64,000 nt of DNA. Source: an uncultured Lentisphaeria bacterium (GTDB lineage Bacteria > Verrucomicrobiota > Lentisphaeria > Victivallales > UBA1829). Of the stretch, positions 8,306 through 16,886 are shown piece after piece. Position 1 is the stretch's first letter, and the number at the start of each line of letters is the position of its first letter. A program made the position numbers and the translations under genes. The stretch lies in the NCBI GenBank assembly GCA_905197955.1, contig CAJKAR010000016.1, positions 1 through 64,000 on the forward strand, given 5' to 3'. The notes beneath the pieces are model-generated. The model was not told the origin of the DNA and made no database searches. It saw only the letters and a program-made list of their open reading frames with translations.

Positions 8306-9848
8306 ATTCCACGGAAAGAGTCTGTCTTGAGCTCCCGGCTGGAATGGAGAAACGGCGTCCATTGACAATCAAAGTAAACGGACGATTGGAGATCACAAAA
8401 ACACTTCCTTCAAACGCAATCAGATCCGCGACGGTCTCTCCGAAGCGGAAATTGCGAACGCCGAGTTCGCCTGCGAACCGCTCCGGCAGCGCCCATTTCA
8501 CGGTATCCGTAAACGCATTCACGGAATAGATACCGATCACGTTTTCGAGATACAGCCCGATGGGAGCCAGCGCCGACCAGCCGCAGAAATTCGAACGGAC
8601 AATCCGCGTATTCTCATCACAGGACCGCGCCGGTTCCGGCCGTTCCGGATGGTAACATTCCCAGATGGTATGCGGTTCATACTGACGGAACGTTTCATAC
8701 ATGTGCGTCAGAATTTTTCCGGAAAGCTCACGGGCCAGCGAATACATTCCGTATCGTTCGATTCCTTTGATGGCGGCATAAGCGGTGGGCACCCAGACGG
8801 AACCGCGCCAGTATCTGCCGTCGTCACGATTGAAATCTGCGTCATCGCGCGCGAGGGAAACCAGCGGGACCACTCCGCCCAGTTTCCGCGGATCGGTCAG
8901 CAGCCTGCTCAGCGCCTCCGCCTGCGCCGGAGTCCCCATTCCGGAAACCAGCGGCCAGAACGAGGCGGGAGTCAGAATCTTCATAAACTCGCCGTGCGTG
9001 GAACCGATGTCATAATAACAACCGTCGTTTTCATCCCAGTAGTTGCGGTTGACGGTCTCCCGAATCGCCTCATACCTGGCATTCCACTCGCCCGCAAGAG
9101 TTTTCTCACCGATCAGCTCCGCCAGCGCAGCGATGCAGAACGCGGCAAGTCCCTGCTGGGAGATGGCATCAATCCAGAGCATATCCGGATTGTTCGGACG
9201 GTTCTCTTCCGCATGCTCTCCGATTCTTCCGCGCGGAGTGTTGTCCATTCCGGAACGTCCTCCCTCCCAGAAGTAGCCTTTTTCATGCTTGATCCAGCAG
9301 GTTTCCGAGCGTACCCCGGGAATGCGGGTTCTCGTTTTCAGAGCCTCCAGAGCCTCGAAATGCTTCTGAAGATATCTCTTTTTCAAGAGCAGATCCGCAA
9401 CATGTTCCCGGTCTCCGCTGAACAGAGCGTTCTGATACTCCGCCCAGGCGAACAGCGGCGGATTATCCATGATATGAATAACCATCCTCGTTTTCTGTCC
9501 GGGAAGAACTCCGGTCCATGCGGGAGCGTTCCGGGAGACGATTTCCGGAAGCTGTCCTCCGTCATAAAGCACCTTATAAAAATTTTTAAGAGTCTCCACG
9601 CCCGGAAAACGGCTCTGCGCATATTTGCAGAACAACGCCATGAAACAGGAATCCCAGATCCAGATATCCGTATCGCAGAACGCCTCATCCATATAAGGGG
9701 TCTGCGGCATGCCCGGGATATCCAGCATATGGTCATGCGCCAGATCCCAGGCGATGCGGTACAGCTCATTGAATTCCGGATGTTCCGTACAAACCGGAAC
9801 CGGGATTTCCGATTTCCATTCCAGACGGGGATTGAACTCTTTTTTCAT
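8304..9848 (-). CDS. GH63/trehalase-like glycoside hydrolase, (alpha/alpha)6 barrel
   Basis: A 514-residue cytoplasmic protein with the (alpha/alpha)6-barrel features of GH63 and mannosylglycerate-hydrolase-like enzymes: DTDIWIWDSCFMALF near the N-terminus, SGMDNTPRG in the middle, and DGRYWRGSVWVPTAYAAI plus HTIWECYHPE near the C-terminus. Acidic residues in these motifs are candidate catalytic residues. There is no signal peptide. Of two consecutive ATGs, the second is better spaced from the AAGG motif and is used here. It lies 24 bp after the LacZ-like gene on the same strand, so the two probably form one operon. The exact alpha-glycoside cleaved is unknown. Confidence 0.82.
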   Translation of the reverse strand: MKKEFNPRLEWKSEIPVPVCTEHPEFNELYRIAWDLAHDHMLDIPGMPQTPYMDEAFCDTDIWIWDSCFMALFCKYAQSRFPGVETLKNFYKVLYDGGQLPEIVSRNAPAWTGVLPGQKTRMVIHIMDNPPLFAWAEYQNALFSGDREHVADLLLKKRYLQKHFEALEALKTRTRIPGVRSETCWIKHEKGYFWEGGRSGMDNTPRGRIGEHAEENRPNNPDMLWIDAISQQGLAAFCIAALAELIGEKTLAGEWNARYEAIRETVNRNYWDENDGCYYDIGSTHGEFMKILTPASFWPLVSGMGTPAQAEALSRLLTDPRKLGGVVPLVSLARDDADFNRDDGRYWRGSVWVPTAYAAIKGIERYGMYSLARELSGKILTHMYETFRQYEPHTIWECYHPERPEPARSCDENTRIVRSNFCGWSALAPIGLYLENVIGIYSVNAFTDTVKWALPERFAGELGVRNFRFGETVADLIAFEGSVFVISNRPFTLIVNGRRFSIPAGSSRQTLSVE

Positions 9849-9872
9849 CATGCACCTTGTTCCGGATCTGTT

Positions 9873-12800
9873 TTACAGAACGGCCAGCGTAAAGGCGAAA
9901 CGATATGCCTTTTCGGAGAGCTCATACTTCGTCAGGGTCTGCGGACCGCAGGAACCCGTTCCGAGTCCCCTCTGCTGCAGATCCAGAGTGATCGCCGTCT
10001 CTGCGCGCTCCTTCAATTCGCACTGATGGTACGCGGCAAACAGATCGGCAACCGTGTAATGACTGACGCCGAATTCGAACGGAACATCGGAAGAGATCCG
10101 GAGTCCGGCATCCTTCGACTTCAGTTCCATCCAGCGCGTTCCCGTATGATTTCCGTTCTCCTGCGGAAGAATGTAGGTATCGACATAATTTTCCCGAACG
10201 GTCGTTTTGAACGCCCCGATCCGTGCGGAACGGCAGCGGTCGATATAATTCTCCCACGGGCCGCGGCCATACCATTCCACGTTCTCGAAACCTTTCGGAG
10301 TCAGAGCGGCAACCCCGATTCGCGGCATGGTCGGGAAGCTCTCCGGAATGCGGTACTCCTGTTCAAAGGCAAATGTGCCGTCGGATTTTGCAGTGATCTT
10401 CTGCACGAATCCCAGTTTTGCTTTTTTATCGGTACCGACGAACGCCTTGTCGATCGTCACAACCACATTGTCATCGGCCTGTTTCGCGGAAACCTTGACG
10501 GAAACGGGCTTCAGCTTATGGATTCCAGCCGCGAGCCAGAGTCCCATGGGCTTTTTCTCCTGACCGTTCCAGCCGCGGATGCCGTCGTTATCGGTCGTCG
10601 CGCGGAAGAGATTGCAGTCGAAGAGCTCTTTCAGAAGCACTTTCTTCTCTTTTGCCAGCGTTCCGGTTCCGTCGTCCTTCCGGATCTTCAGAACCGCGTC
10701 GCCGTTCCGGATGACAAACGAACCGCTCTTCTCCTGCAGTTCCACCTTTGTTTTTTTCGGCGGAACAGTGGATGCGGCACGTTCAAAGAGCGCGGTAACA
10801 TCAATCTGGTCATGAGCCATCAGCGTTCCGGCCGGGGCCCAGGTTGTCTCCGCTTTCAGGGAGAACTCAAAGTTCACATAGGCTTCCTGCGACTCTTTCA
10901 GCACGGCGTTTTCCAGAAGGAGCACGAACTCCATGGATTCGCCCGGTCCGAGGGCACCGAAAGCAGGCATCCGTCCTGTCTGCGCCACCCGTCCGGCGAT
11001 CTCCAGAGTCCAGACGCCGCTGAACGCCTTCAGATCCGTAAAATACTGACGGTTGGTCAGCTTGAACTTCCGCTCCTTCAGATCCACCGCCTCGACCTTG
11101 ATCGGCTGAGTCATGTGCCGGAATTCATACATGCCCGGATGCGGAATCCGATCCGCAGAGATCATTCCGTTGCAGCAGAAATCAAAGTCATGGATTTTTT
11201 CGCCGAAGTCGCCGCCGTAGCCGAACATTTTTCTGCCCTTGGAATCCTCGGTCAGTATCCCCTGATCGACCCAGTCCCAGATGAATCCGCCCTGAAGTCC
11301 GGGCATTGTATAGAACAAATCCCAGTAATCGGAAAGCGAACCGGAGCTGTTGCCCATCGCGTGGGCATATTCGCAGAGGATCGCGGGACGATCCGTTTCG
11401 GGATTCTCCGAATACGCCTTGAGCACATCCGGATGCGGATACATCGGATCAAAAAAGGCATTTTTGGTCTTGTCGCCGCCGGTCGGCTCGTTGTGGCCCT
11501 GGGACCAGAGCGCTTTCAACTCGCCTTCGTGATGGATGATACGGGAGGGATCCAGCTGCTTGATGACCTCGATGGCTGCTTCGTGATTCTCGCCGCTGCC
11601 GGACTCGTTGCCGAGGGACCAGCCGAAAATGCAGGCATGACTGCGGTCGCGCATGACCATGCGTTCGGAACGGGCAACAATCGCTGCACGCCAGCGGGGA
11701 TCGCGGCAAATGGAGGGATAATTCGCATGAGCCTCAAAATTGGCTTCGTCAAGGATATAAATGCCGTATTCATCGCAGAGATCGTACCAGCGGTGGTCAT
11801 CCGGATAATGGCAGGTGCGGACAGCATTGTAGTTGAATTGCTTCATCATGCGGATATCACCGATCATCGACTCCAGCGTAAGAGTCTTTCCGGTCCGGCA
11901 GTCGTGTTCATGACGGTTCACGCCCTTGATGAGAACCCGTTTGCCGTTGAACAGCAGATCCCGTCCTTCCAGACGGATGTTGCGGAATCCGACCCGCTTC
12001 ACACGGCAGTCGAGAAGCTCCCCTTTGGCACTGAGCAGCTCCACCGTCAGCAGATAGAGATTCGGCTCCTCGGAAGACCACGCTTTGACCTTCGGAATGC
12101 GCGCGGTCAGCTCGGAACGATATCCGCTGATACGGAATTTATAATTGACAGCGGCCTCCTCCTTCCAGAGCATGCGTCCTTCCGGAGTATGCAGCCGGGC
12201 GGCAACGGTGAAATCCTCCATCGGACCGGAAGGCAGATACGCCGGAATGTGCATTCCGAGATGCGTTTTCACCGAAAGGAGTCCGTCGCCGTTTTCCAGA
12301 TCTAGGTCTCCGTTGGAGAAAAGATCCTCGAAATAGACAGTTCCGGTGGAATAGAGATAGACGCTCCGGTAAATACCTGCCATCCACCACTGATCCTGGT
12401 CCTCGATGTAGCTGGAGTCGGACCAGCGGATCACCTTGCAAACCAGCGAGTTCGTGCCGGAATAATCCACCGCCGCCGTCAGGTCGAACTCCGAAGGAAG
12501 ACGGGTATCCTTGCCCATTCCGATGAACTTGCCGTTCAGATACACCTCAAGATAACTTTCCGCGCCGCCGATATGAATCACAACCCGACGGTTCTTCCAG
12601 GATGCAGGAACTTTGAAGGTTGTCCGGTAGATTCCGGTCGGATTCTCCTTCGGAACGATCGGAGGATTGTTCTCAAACGGCATTTTCACGTTTGTATAAA
12701 CAGGCTTGTCAAAATATCCTGCGAGGGTCCAGTTGGAGGGAACGGTGATCTCATCCCATTTCTTATCCTTCAGTTTCGGATCCGCGAAATCCGCGGGCAC

Positions 12801-12992
12801 ATCCTCCGGAGCTTTGAAAAGACGGAATTTCCACTCTCCGTCCAACGACTGGTACCATGGAGAAGCGGTACGGTCACGTTTCAGGGCATTTTCGCGATCC
12901 GCGTAGGGGATTTCCGCTCCATGGGCGGGAATCCGGTTGATCTGCGTGATCTCAGGGGTCAGGAACAACTCTCTCGAAACATTCCACTGCAT
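9873..12992 (-). CDS. Beta-galactosidase-type glycoside hydrolase family 2 (LacZ-like)
   Basis: At 1039 residues it is close to the 1024 of E. coli LacZ. It has the five-domain LacZ order: jelly roll, Ig-like, TIM barrel (about 340-640), Ig-like, and a C-terminal beta-galactosidase small-chain domain (about 760-1035). Acid/base Glu463 lies in SLGNESGSGENH and nucleophile Glu541 in ILCEYAHAMGNSSG, nearly the same positions as Glu461 and Glu537 in LacZ. The C-terminal WYGRGPWENYIDR is also typical. No signal peptide is visible, so hydrolysis of beta-galactosides in the cytoplasm is expected. AAGGA precedes the ATG, and a promoter lies 50-80 bp upstream. Confidence 0.93.
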   Translation of the reverse strand: MQWNVSRELFLTPEITQINRIPAHGAEIPYADRENALKRDRTASPWYQSLDGEWKFRLFKAPEDVPADFADPKLKDKKWDEITVPSNWTLAGYFDKPVYTNVKMPFENNPPIVPKENPTGIYRTTFKVPASWKNRRVVIHIGGAESYLEVYLNGKFIGMGKDTRLPSEFDLTAAVDYSGTNSLVCKVIRWSDSSYIEDQDQWWMAGIYRSVYLYSTGTVYFEDLFSNGDLDLENGDGLLSVKTHLGMHIPAYLPSGPMEDFTVAARLHTPEGRMLWKEEAAVNYKFRISGYRSELTARIPKVKAWSSEEPNLYLLTVELLSAKGELLDCRVKRVGFRNIRLEGRDLLFNGKRVLIKGVNRHEHDCRTGKTLTLESMIGDIRMMKQFNYNAVRTCHYPDDHRWYDLCDEYGIYILDEANFEAHANYPSICRDPRWRAAIVARSERMVMRDRSHACIFGWSLGNESGSGENHEAAIEVIKQLDPSRIIHHEGELKALWSQGHNEPTGGDKTKNAFFDPMYPHPDVLKAYSENPETDRPAILCEYAHAMGNSSGSLSDYWDLFYTMPGLQGGFIWDWVDQGILTEDSKGRKMFGYGGDFGEKIHDFDFCCNGMISADRIPHPGMYEFRHMTQPIKVEAVDLKERKFKLTNRQYFTDLKAFSGVWTLEIAGRVAQTGRMPAFGALGPGESMEFVLLLENAVLKESQEAYVNFEFSLKAETTWAPAGTLMAHDQIDVTALFERAASTVPPKKTKVELQEKSGSFVIRNGDAVLKIRKDDGTGTLAKEKKVLLKELFDCNLFRATTDNDGIRGWNGQEKKPMGLWLAAGIHKLKPVSVKVSAKQADDNVVVTIDKAFVGTDKKAKLGFVQKITAKSDGTFAFEQEYRIPESFPTMPRIGVAALTPKGFENVEWYGRGPWENYIDRCRSARIGAFKTTVRENYVDTYILPQENGNHTGTRWMELKSKDAGLRISSDVPFEFGVSHYTVADLFAAYHQCELKERAETAITLDLQQRGLGTGSCGPQTLTKYELSEKAYRFAFTLAVL

Positions 12993-13040
12993 AAATCGGC
13001 ATCCTTATATTTTGTTGCGTTTGCTGATCATGATTTCGGG

Positions 13041-13069
13041 AATATATTCTTTCTTCAGGAATCTTTCAA
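13041..13069 (-). promoter_or_regulatory. Sigma-70-type promoter of the LacZ-like/GH63-like operon
   Basis: On the minus strand TTGAAA, a 17-bp spacer and TATATT, ending about 48 bp before the LacZ-like start codon. The rest of the 192-bp gap up to the arfB-like gene shows only a weak AGAAAA/TTTTCT hairpin near 13165. Confidence 0.6.
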
Positions 13070-13184
13070 GGCTGAAATCGGGAGAAATGTGCGAAAACAA
13101 ACAAAATCGTAACATTTCACGGGAAGATGCAGGAAAAGCCTTTTTTCAGATCCGGAGAGACAGAAGAAAATCCCGTTTTCTCTT

Positions 13185-13598
13185 TCACTCAAAGGATACT
13201 TTTCCCCGGAACGACTTGATCGCGGATCGACGCGATTTGGATTCCAGGCGCCGCTCTTTCGACGCACGGGTTGGTTTTGTCGGCCGGCGTTTGCGCGGTT
13301 CTTTTCTCACGGTCTCCAGCAGAGCGGCAAGGCGTCTGCGCGCCGCCTCCCGGTTCTCCGGCAGACTCCGCGATTCCCGTGCCAGAAACGAGACAAAATC
13401 CGCCCCGCACTGCATCCGCAAACGTTCCTTTGCATTCGCGGAAAGGAAATCGCTCTCCAGGAACCGATAGGTCAAACGAACCGCCGTTGCGGTCTTGTTC
13501 ACATTCTGTCCTCCGGGCCCGTTCGCACTCCGGAGGAACTCCTCTTCGAGCTCCTCCTCCGGCGGAAGACCGCGCAGCGGCTTCTTCTCCGCAGCCAT
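13185..13598 (-). CDS. arfB: ArfB-like peptidyl-tRNA hydrolase (class I release-factor GGQ domain)
   Basis: A 137-residue protein with the GGQ catalytic motif in NGPGGQNVNKTATAVRLTY near residues 26-45. Its basic C-terminal tail includes RRPTKPTRASKERRLESK and ends RGKV, very close to the E. coli ArfB tail that enters the mRNA channel of stalled ribosomes. It lacks the codon-recognition domain of full release factors, so ribosome rescue by hydrolysing peptidyl-tRNA is the likely role. The ATG at 13598 overlaps the preceding kinase stop as TGATG, indicating translational coupling; a start 24 nt further upstream is possible. Confidence 0.82.
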   Translation of the reverse strand: MAAEKKPLRGLPPEEELEEEFLRSANGPGGQNVNKTATAVRLTYRFLESDFLSANAKERLRMQCGADFVSFLARESRSLPENREAARRRLAALLETVRKEPRKRRPTKPTRASKERRLESKSRRSAIKSFRGKVSFE

Positions 13599-14389
13599 CA
13601 GAGCTCCGGCTCCCTTCCCCACTCTTTCCGGTAGAGCTTCACGGCGGCGGACCAGACATCCCGCCAGAGATGCCCGTCCAGCGGACCGCCTTTCGAATAT
13701 TCCGCCATAAACCGCAAGGCATCGCGACGGGAAAGCCCCAGATCCATCGACGAGAAAAAGATTCCCGCCAGATCCTTCACCCGCATCCTTCGCGGAATTC
13801 TGTTCCGCAGTTCCGCCCGGTGCAGATCAAGAACAAACAGCCGGATCTCTCCGCGTGCAAACGCCTCATTATCCAGCAGAAAATGGCAGAGATAACAATC
13901 CCGGTGGTTCAATCCGGAAAAATGCATTGCCGAACAGACGCGCGCCAGAGCCGCTATCAGACGGTGCTTCCAGCGGAAATCCGGCGGATCGGTCTTCCAG
14001 TTCCGGCAGAAGTCCTCCAGACTCGTCATGTTCTCCAGCGAACCGGTAATGAGAAACGATTCCCGTCCCGCCGGATTCCATCCCCGTTCCGCGAACGCAT
14101 AGACTTTCATGGTATCCACGCCGAGAGACTCCAGTTTCCGGATCGCCAGATACTCATTCGCCGCGCCTAGAACCGGACGCTTCAGCTGAAACAGATTCTT
14201 GAAGATTTCGCGCCAGCCGACCCCTCTGTGCATCTTGATAAAATAGTCTTTTCCGTTCCAGCGGAAACGAACTGTCCGGCGGGTCTTCACATTGCGGAAG
14301 ACCTCCCCTTCCAGCGCAAACGCCTTTGCAAACGGATCCCCGTCCAGAAGCGGAGCCAGTTCCGGAGAAATATCACTTGGCAGAAGCAC
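13598..14389 (-). CDS. waaP: LPS core heptose kinase, WaaP/RfaP family
   Basis: About 263 residues with an atypical kinase fold. Visible landmarks are YFIKMHRGVGW near the N-terminus, ANEYLAIRKLESLGVDT, FLITGSLENMTSLEDFC and the catalytic-loop motif LNHRDCYLCHFLLD, followed by LFVLDLHRAELRNRIPRRMRVKDLAGIFFSS. These match WaaP, which phosphorylates heptose I of the LPS inner core at the cytoplasmic face. I chose a GTG start because AGGAGG lies 6 nt before it; an in-frame ATG at 14413 lacks such a site. It overlaps the end of waaG by 17 nt. Confidence 0.88.
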   Translation of the reverse strand: MLLPSDISPELAPLLDGDPFAKAFALEGEVFRNVKTRRTVRFRWNGKDYFIKMHRGVGWREIFKNLFQLKRPVLGAANEYLAIRKLESLGVDTMKVYAFAERGWNPAGRESFLITGSLENMTSLEDFCRNWKTDPPDFRWKHRLIAALARVCSAMHFSGLNHRDCYLCHFLLDNEAFARGEIRLFVLDLHRAELRNRIPRRMRVKDLAGIFFSSMDLGLSRRDALRFMAEYSKGGPLDGHLWRDVWSAAVKLYRKEWGREPEL

Positions 14390-15509
14390 GGCCGACCTCC
14401 TCGACAATATCAACGGCCTTTTCCGCGCGACTGTAAAAATCGGCGGCCTCGGCGTATTCCAGACCGTAACGGGAGAGCTGTTTCAGCTGGGACGGTTCCC
14501 AGAGAATCGTCTGAAGCGTCAGATTCAGCTCCATCTGATCGAAGTGCCCGGAGATGACGCAGCCCGAATGAGACTCCGCTACATATTTGCAGAATCCGCA
14601 GTTATCCGTACAGACCACAGGAAGCCCCGCGGCAATCGCTTCAATCAGCACGGTCCCCGTCGCTTCGTTCCGCGCCGGATGAATCATCAGATCCGCCGCC
14701 AGCAGGTACTCCCGCACTTTCGAGGAAAGCCCTTCGAAAAAGACATGCTGTTCCAGATGATGCTGCTGCACCAGTTTTTTCAGCCGTCCGCCGGCATCCT
14801 TCCCGACCAGAAACAGTTTCACATTTTTCTTCAGCGGCTCCGGCAAAGCTGCCACAGCTTCAATCACGCGGTCCGCGCCCTTGAGCATCAGATTTGCCGC
14901 CACCTGAATCAGCATGATTTCGTCATCCGCCACCTTTAAAGCTGCGCGCTTCGCAGTCCGGACCGCATCGGCATCCGGACCGCGCCGGCACGCCGGATTC
15001 ATTCCGGGCGGCAGAAGACGGAACCGTTTCTCCGGGGTGTGGAAACAGTTCACAAACTGTTTTTTCTGCGCCTCCACCAGATACATCACGACTGTTTTGC
15101 TTTCCGGAGCAAACACCGCTCTCTCCAATTCCGCATAAACCGTGTAGCGTTTATTGAAGAAACGATACATTCCCCCGTGCTTCTCCTGCTCAGTCAGAGT
15201 AAAGCAGTTGTCGCCGGCGAAATAGACATCCAGTCCGGGCCCCCGGTTGAAGCCGAGCAGGACATCCGGCGGATTCTCCTGGACCGCCTTCCGCAGAAGA
15301 GCAAAAAACTCCTCCGCCTTCCTGTGATTCGTAAAAGAGCGAACCCGCAGCAGTTTCAATTCCAGAAAATCAGGCATCGGACCTTTCCAGTCATAAGCAT
15401 AAACCGTGATCCGATGGCCGCGGCGACCGGCAACCTCCGCAATCCGCATGAAGTCGTTCTGAATACCCCCGAACGGAAAATATTTGAAGATTGCCATCGC
15501 AATATGCAT
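14373..15509 (-). CDS. waaG: LPS core glycosyltransferase, WaaG/RfaG-like (GT4)
   Basis: A 378-residue GT-B fold glycosyltransferase. The N-terminus MHIAMAIFKYFPFGGIQNDF matches the WaaG pattern, and the C-terminal half has the GT4 signature NEATGTVLIEAIAAGLPVVCTDNCGF, whose Glu residues contact the nucleotide sugar. WaaG adds the first hexose to heptose II of the LPS core. The ATG overlaps the stop of the DUF2156 gene as TGATG (a GTG one codon earlier is possible). The order waaG-waaP is the same as in enterobacterial core clusters. Confidence 0.87.
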   Translation of the reverse strand: MHIAMAIFKYFPFGGIQNDFMRIAEVAGRRGHRITVYAYDWKGPMPDFLELKLLRVRSFTNHRKAEEFFALLRKAVQENPPDVLLGFNRGPGLDVYFAGDNCFTLTEQEKHGGMYRFFNKRYTVYAELERAVFAPESKTVVMYLVEAQKKQFVNCFHTPEKRFRLLPPGMNPACRRGPDADAVRTAKRAALKVADDEIMLIQVAANLMLKGADRVIEAVAALPEPLKKNVKLFLVGKDAGGRLKKLVQQHHLEQHVFFEGLSSKVREYLLAADLMIHPARNEATGTVLIEAIAAGLPVVCTDNCGFCKYVAESHSGCVISGHFDQMELNLTLQTILWEPSQLKQLSRYGLEYAEAADFYSRAEKAVDIVEEVGRASAK

Positions 15510-16432
15510 CACACACCCGCCTTCGGAATCAGATTCCAGTTGCGGAGCAGCTCCACCGGAGCATACGAGGACTTCGCATGACGCAGCCCCTCCACTCCAA
15601 GATCCTGCTCGCGATTGATGAACTCCGCCTTGCCAAGAAGCATCCGGGCGGTCTCCTGATTAATCACCTGTCCGGATCCCTTGAATTCCGGATCATTCTT
15701 TTCAAAATGAATCGTGTACATCTGCGAATTGATCCGACTGCAAACAGCAAAGGCGATCAGCTGATCGCCGACATAAAGACAGGTTCCTTCCATGCTCAGA
15801 TGATCAAACTGCGCAAACGCCCGGTCAATCGCCTCATGTTCCTCATCGATTTCCTCTTCGTATCCGGAACCGTTTTTCCGTTTTCTCCAGGCTTCGCAGA
15901 GCGCCCGGCAGTCCTCAAGGCGCTCCTTCGCAAAGGGAAGCACCCGGGAATCGGGATACAAACGGTGGAACTGGGAAATCAGATTCTTTTTCTTGTGCAG
16001 TTTGGAGCCGTGAAGCTCCACCAGATCCTCCGTCCGATAGAGATATTCTCCGTAATCTTCATGAATCTGAAGTGCATTGAAATAGCGGGAATATCCGGGA
16101 AACTTCTCCAGATAATCCGCCTTGACCTGATAGATGTTGCCGTTCTTCCCATGGGCTCTCATTGCGGAGGAGACCTCAGCCAGAACCTCGGGAGTTTCAT
16201 AATTTCCATCTGCTCCGGCGGGGAACAGGAGTTCGTCCTCGTCCTCCAGATAGACATAGGGCCTTCCGCGGAAAATCTGATATTTCGTCGAGTAAATATG
16301 CTGCCAGACATAAATGTTCAGAAAATTGGACTCGCAAGTCATCGGTTCCGAAGCCAGCAGCAACGGCTCCAGAATCTCGCGGTCCGCAATCGTCACGTTC
16401 CGGAAACGGCAGAAATCAAAGGAATCCGTCAT
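15509..16432 (-). CDS. DUF2156 protein (phosphatidylglycerol lysyltransferase C-terminal-like, GNAT fold)
   Basis: A 307-residue protein matching the DUF2156/LPG-synthase C-terminal type: an N-terminal ESNFLNIYVWQHIYSTKYQIF segment and a C-terminal acyltransferase-like half (YVGDQLIAFAVCSRINSQMYTIHFEKNDPEFKGSGQVINQE, then INREQDLGVEGLRHAKSSYAP). Members move aminoacyl or acyl groups onto lipids or peptides; the acceptor here is unknown. The ATG at 16432 has AGGAGG 8 nt upstream and starts just before the GNAT gene ends, so an upstream in-frame start is unlikely. Its place between a GNAT gene and LPS-core genes suggests envelope modification, as an inference. Confidence 0.8.
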   Translation of the reverse strand: MTDSFDFCRFRNVTIADREILEPLLLASEPMTCESNFLNIYVWQHIYSTKYQIFRGRPYVYLEDEDELLFPAGADGNYETPEVLAEVSSAMRAHGKNGNIYQVKADYLEKFPGYSRYFNALQIHEDYGEYLYRTEDLVELHGSKLHKKKNLISQFHRLYPDSRVLPFAKERLEDCRALCEAWRKRKNGSGYEEEIDEEHEAIDRAFAQFDHLSMEGTCLYVGDQLIAFAVCSRINSQMYTIHFEKNDPEFKGSGQVINQETARMLLGKAEFINREQDLGVEGLRHAKSSYAPVELLRNWNLIPKAGV

Positions 16433-16433
16433 C

Positions 16434-16886
16434 TCAGAACCCTCCTTTATTGAAACGAATCGGGAGATGCGCATCCATTTTCTCTCCGAGTTTCAGATAG
16501 AGTTTCTCCACTCCCGGAACCGAAATGCAGACGATCCAGTCGATTCCGAGACTCTTCAAATGGGAAACTATACACTCCAGAATCCGCAGGGCAATGCCGT
16601 TGCCGCGATACGGTTCCAGCACCACCATATCCAGAAGATACGCATCGCTGACTCCATCGGAGAGCGCGCGCATCATTCCGATCAGCTTTCCTCTGTAAAA
16701 CGCGCCGGCGACACAGAAAGAGTTCCGCAGCATCGGCGCAATAAAACCGGTATCATCCTCCGGAGAAATCCATCCGGCGTTCCGGTAAAGTTCCGCAACG
16801 TCGGAGGAATAATCGAAGGAGGAATCCTTTTCCAGAAGCCGCACGGTGACGGCTTCCGTCCATCCGTTTTTAACGGAAATGCTCAC
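16434..16886 (-). CDS. GNAT family N-acetyltransferase
   Basis: A 150-residue single GNAT domain. AFYRGKLIGMMRALSD and AYLLDMVVLEPYRGNGIALRIL hold the beta-4 strand and the acetyl-CoA pyrophosphate loop (normally Q/RxxGxG/A, here YRGNGIA). The acceptor is unknown. It starts with GTG overlapping the icd stop as GTGA, with GGAGG 4 nt upstream, and its end overlaps the following DUF2156 gene, so it is translationally coupled on both sides. Confidence 0.88.
   Translation of the reverse strand: MSISVKNGWTEAVTVRLLEKDSSFDYSSDVAELYRNAGWISPEDDTGFIAPMLRNSFCVAGAFYRGKLIGMMRALSDGVSDAYLLDMVVLEPYRGNGIALRILECIVSHLKSLGIDWIVCISVPGVEKLYLKLGEKMDAHLPIRFNKGGF

Noticed and set aside
8649..12305. A 1218-codon open frame on the plus strand, opposite the LacZ-like and GH63-like genes
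   Set aside because: Antisense shadow. It has no recognisable domain, is rich in Arg/His/Ile/Phe as expected for antisense of this codon usage, and the minus strand carries two complete, well-motifed enzymes.
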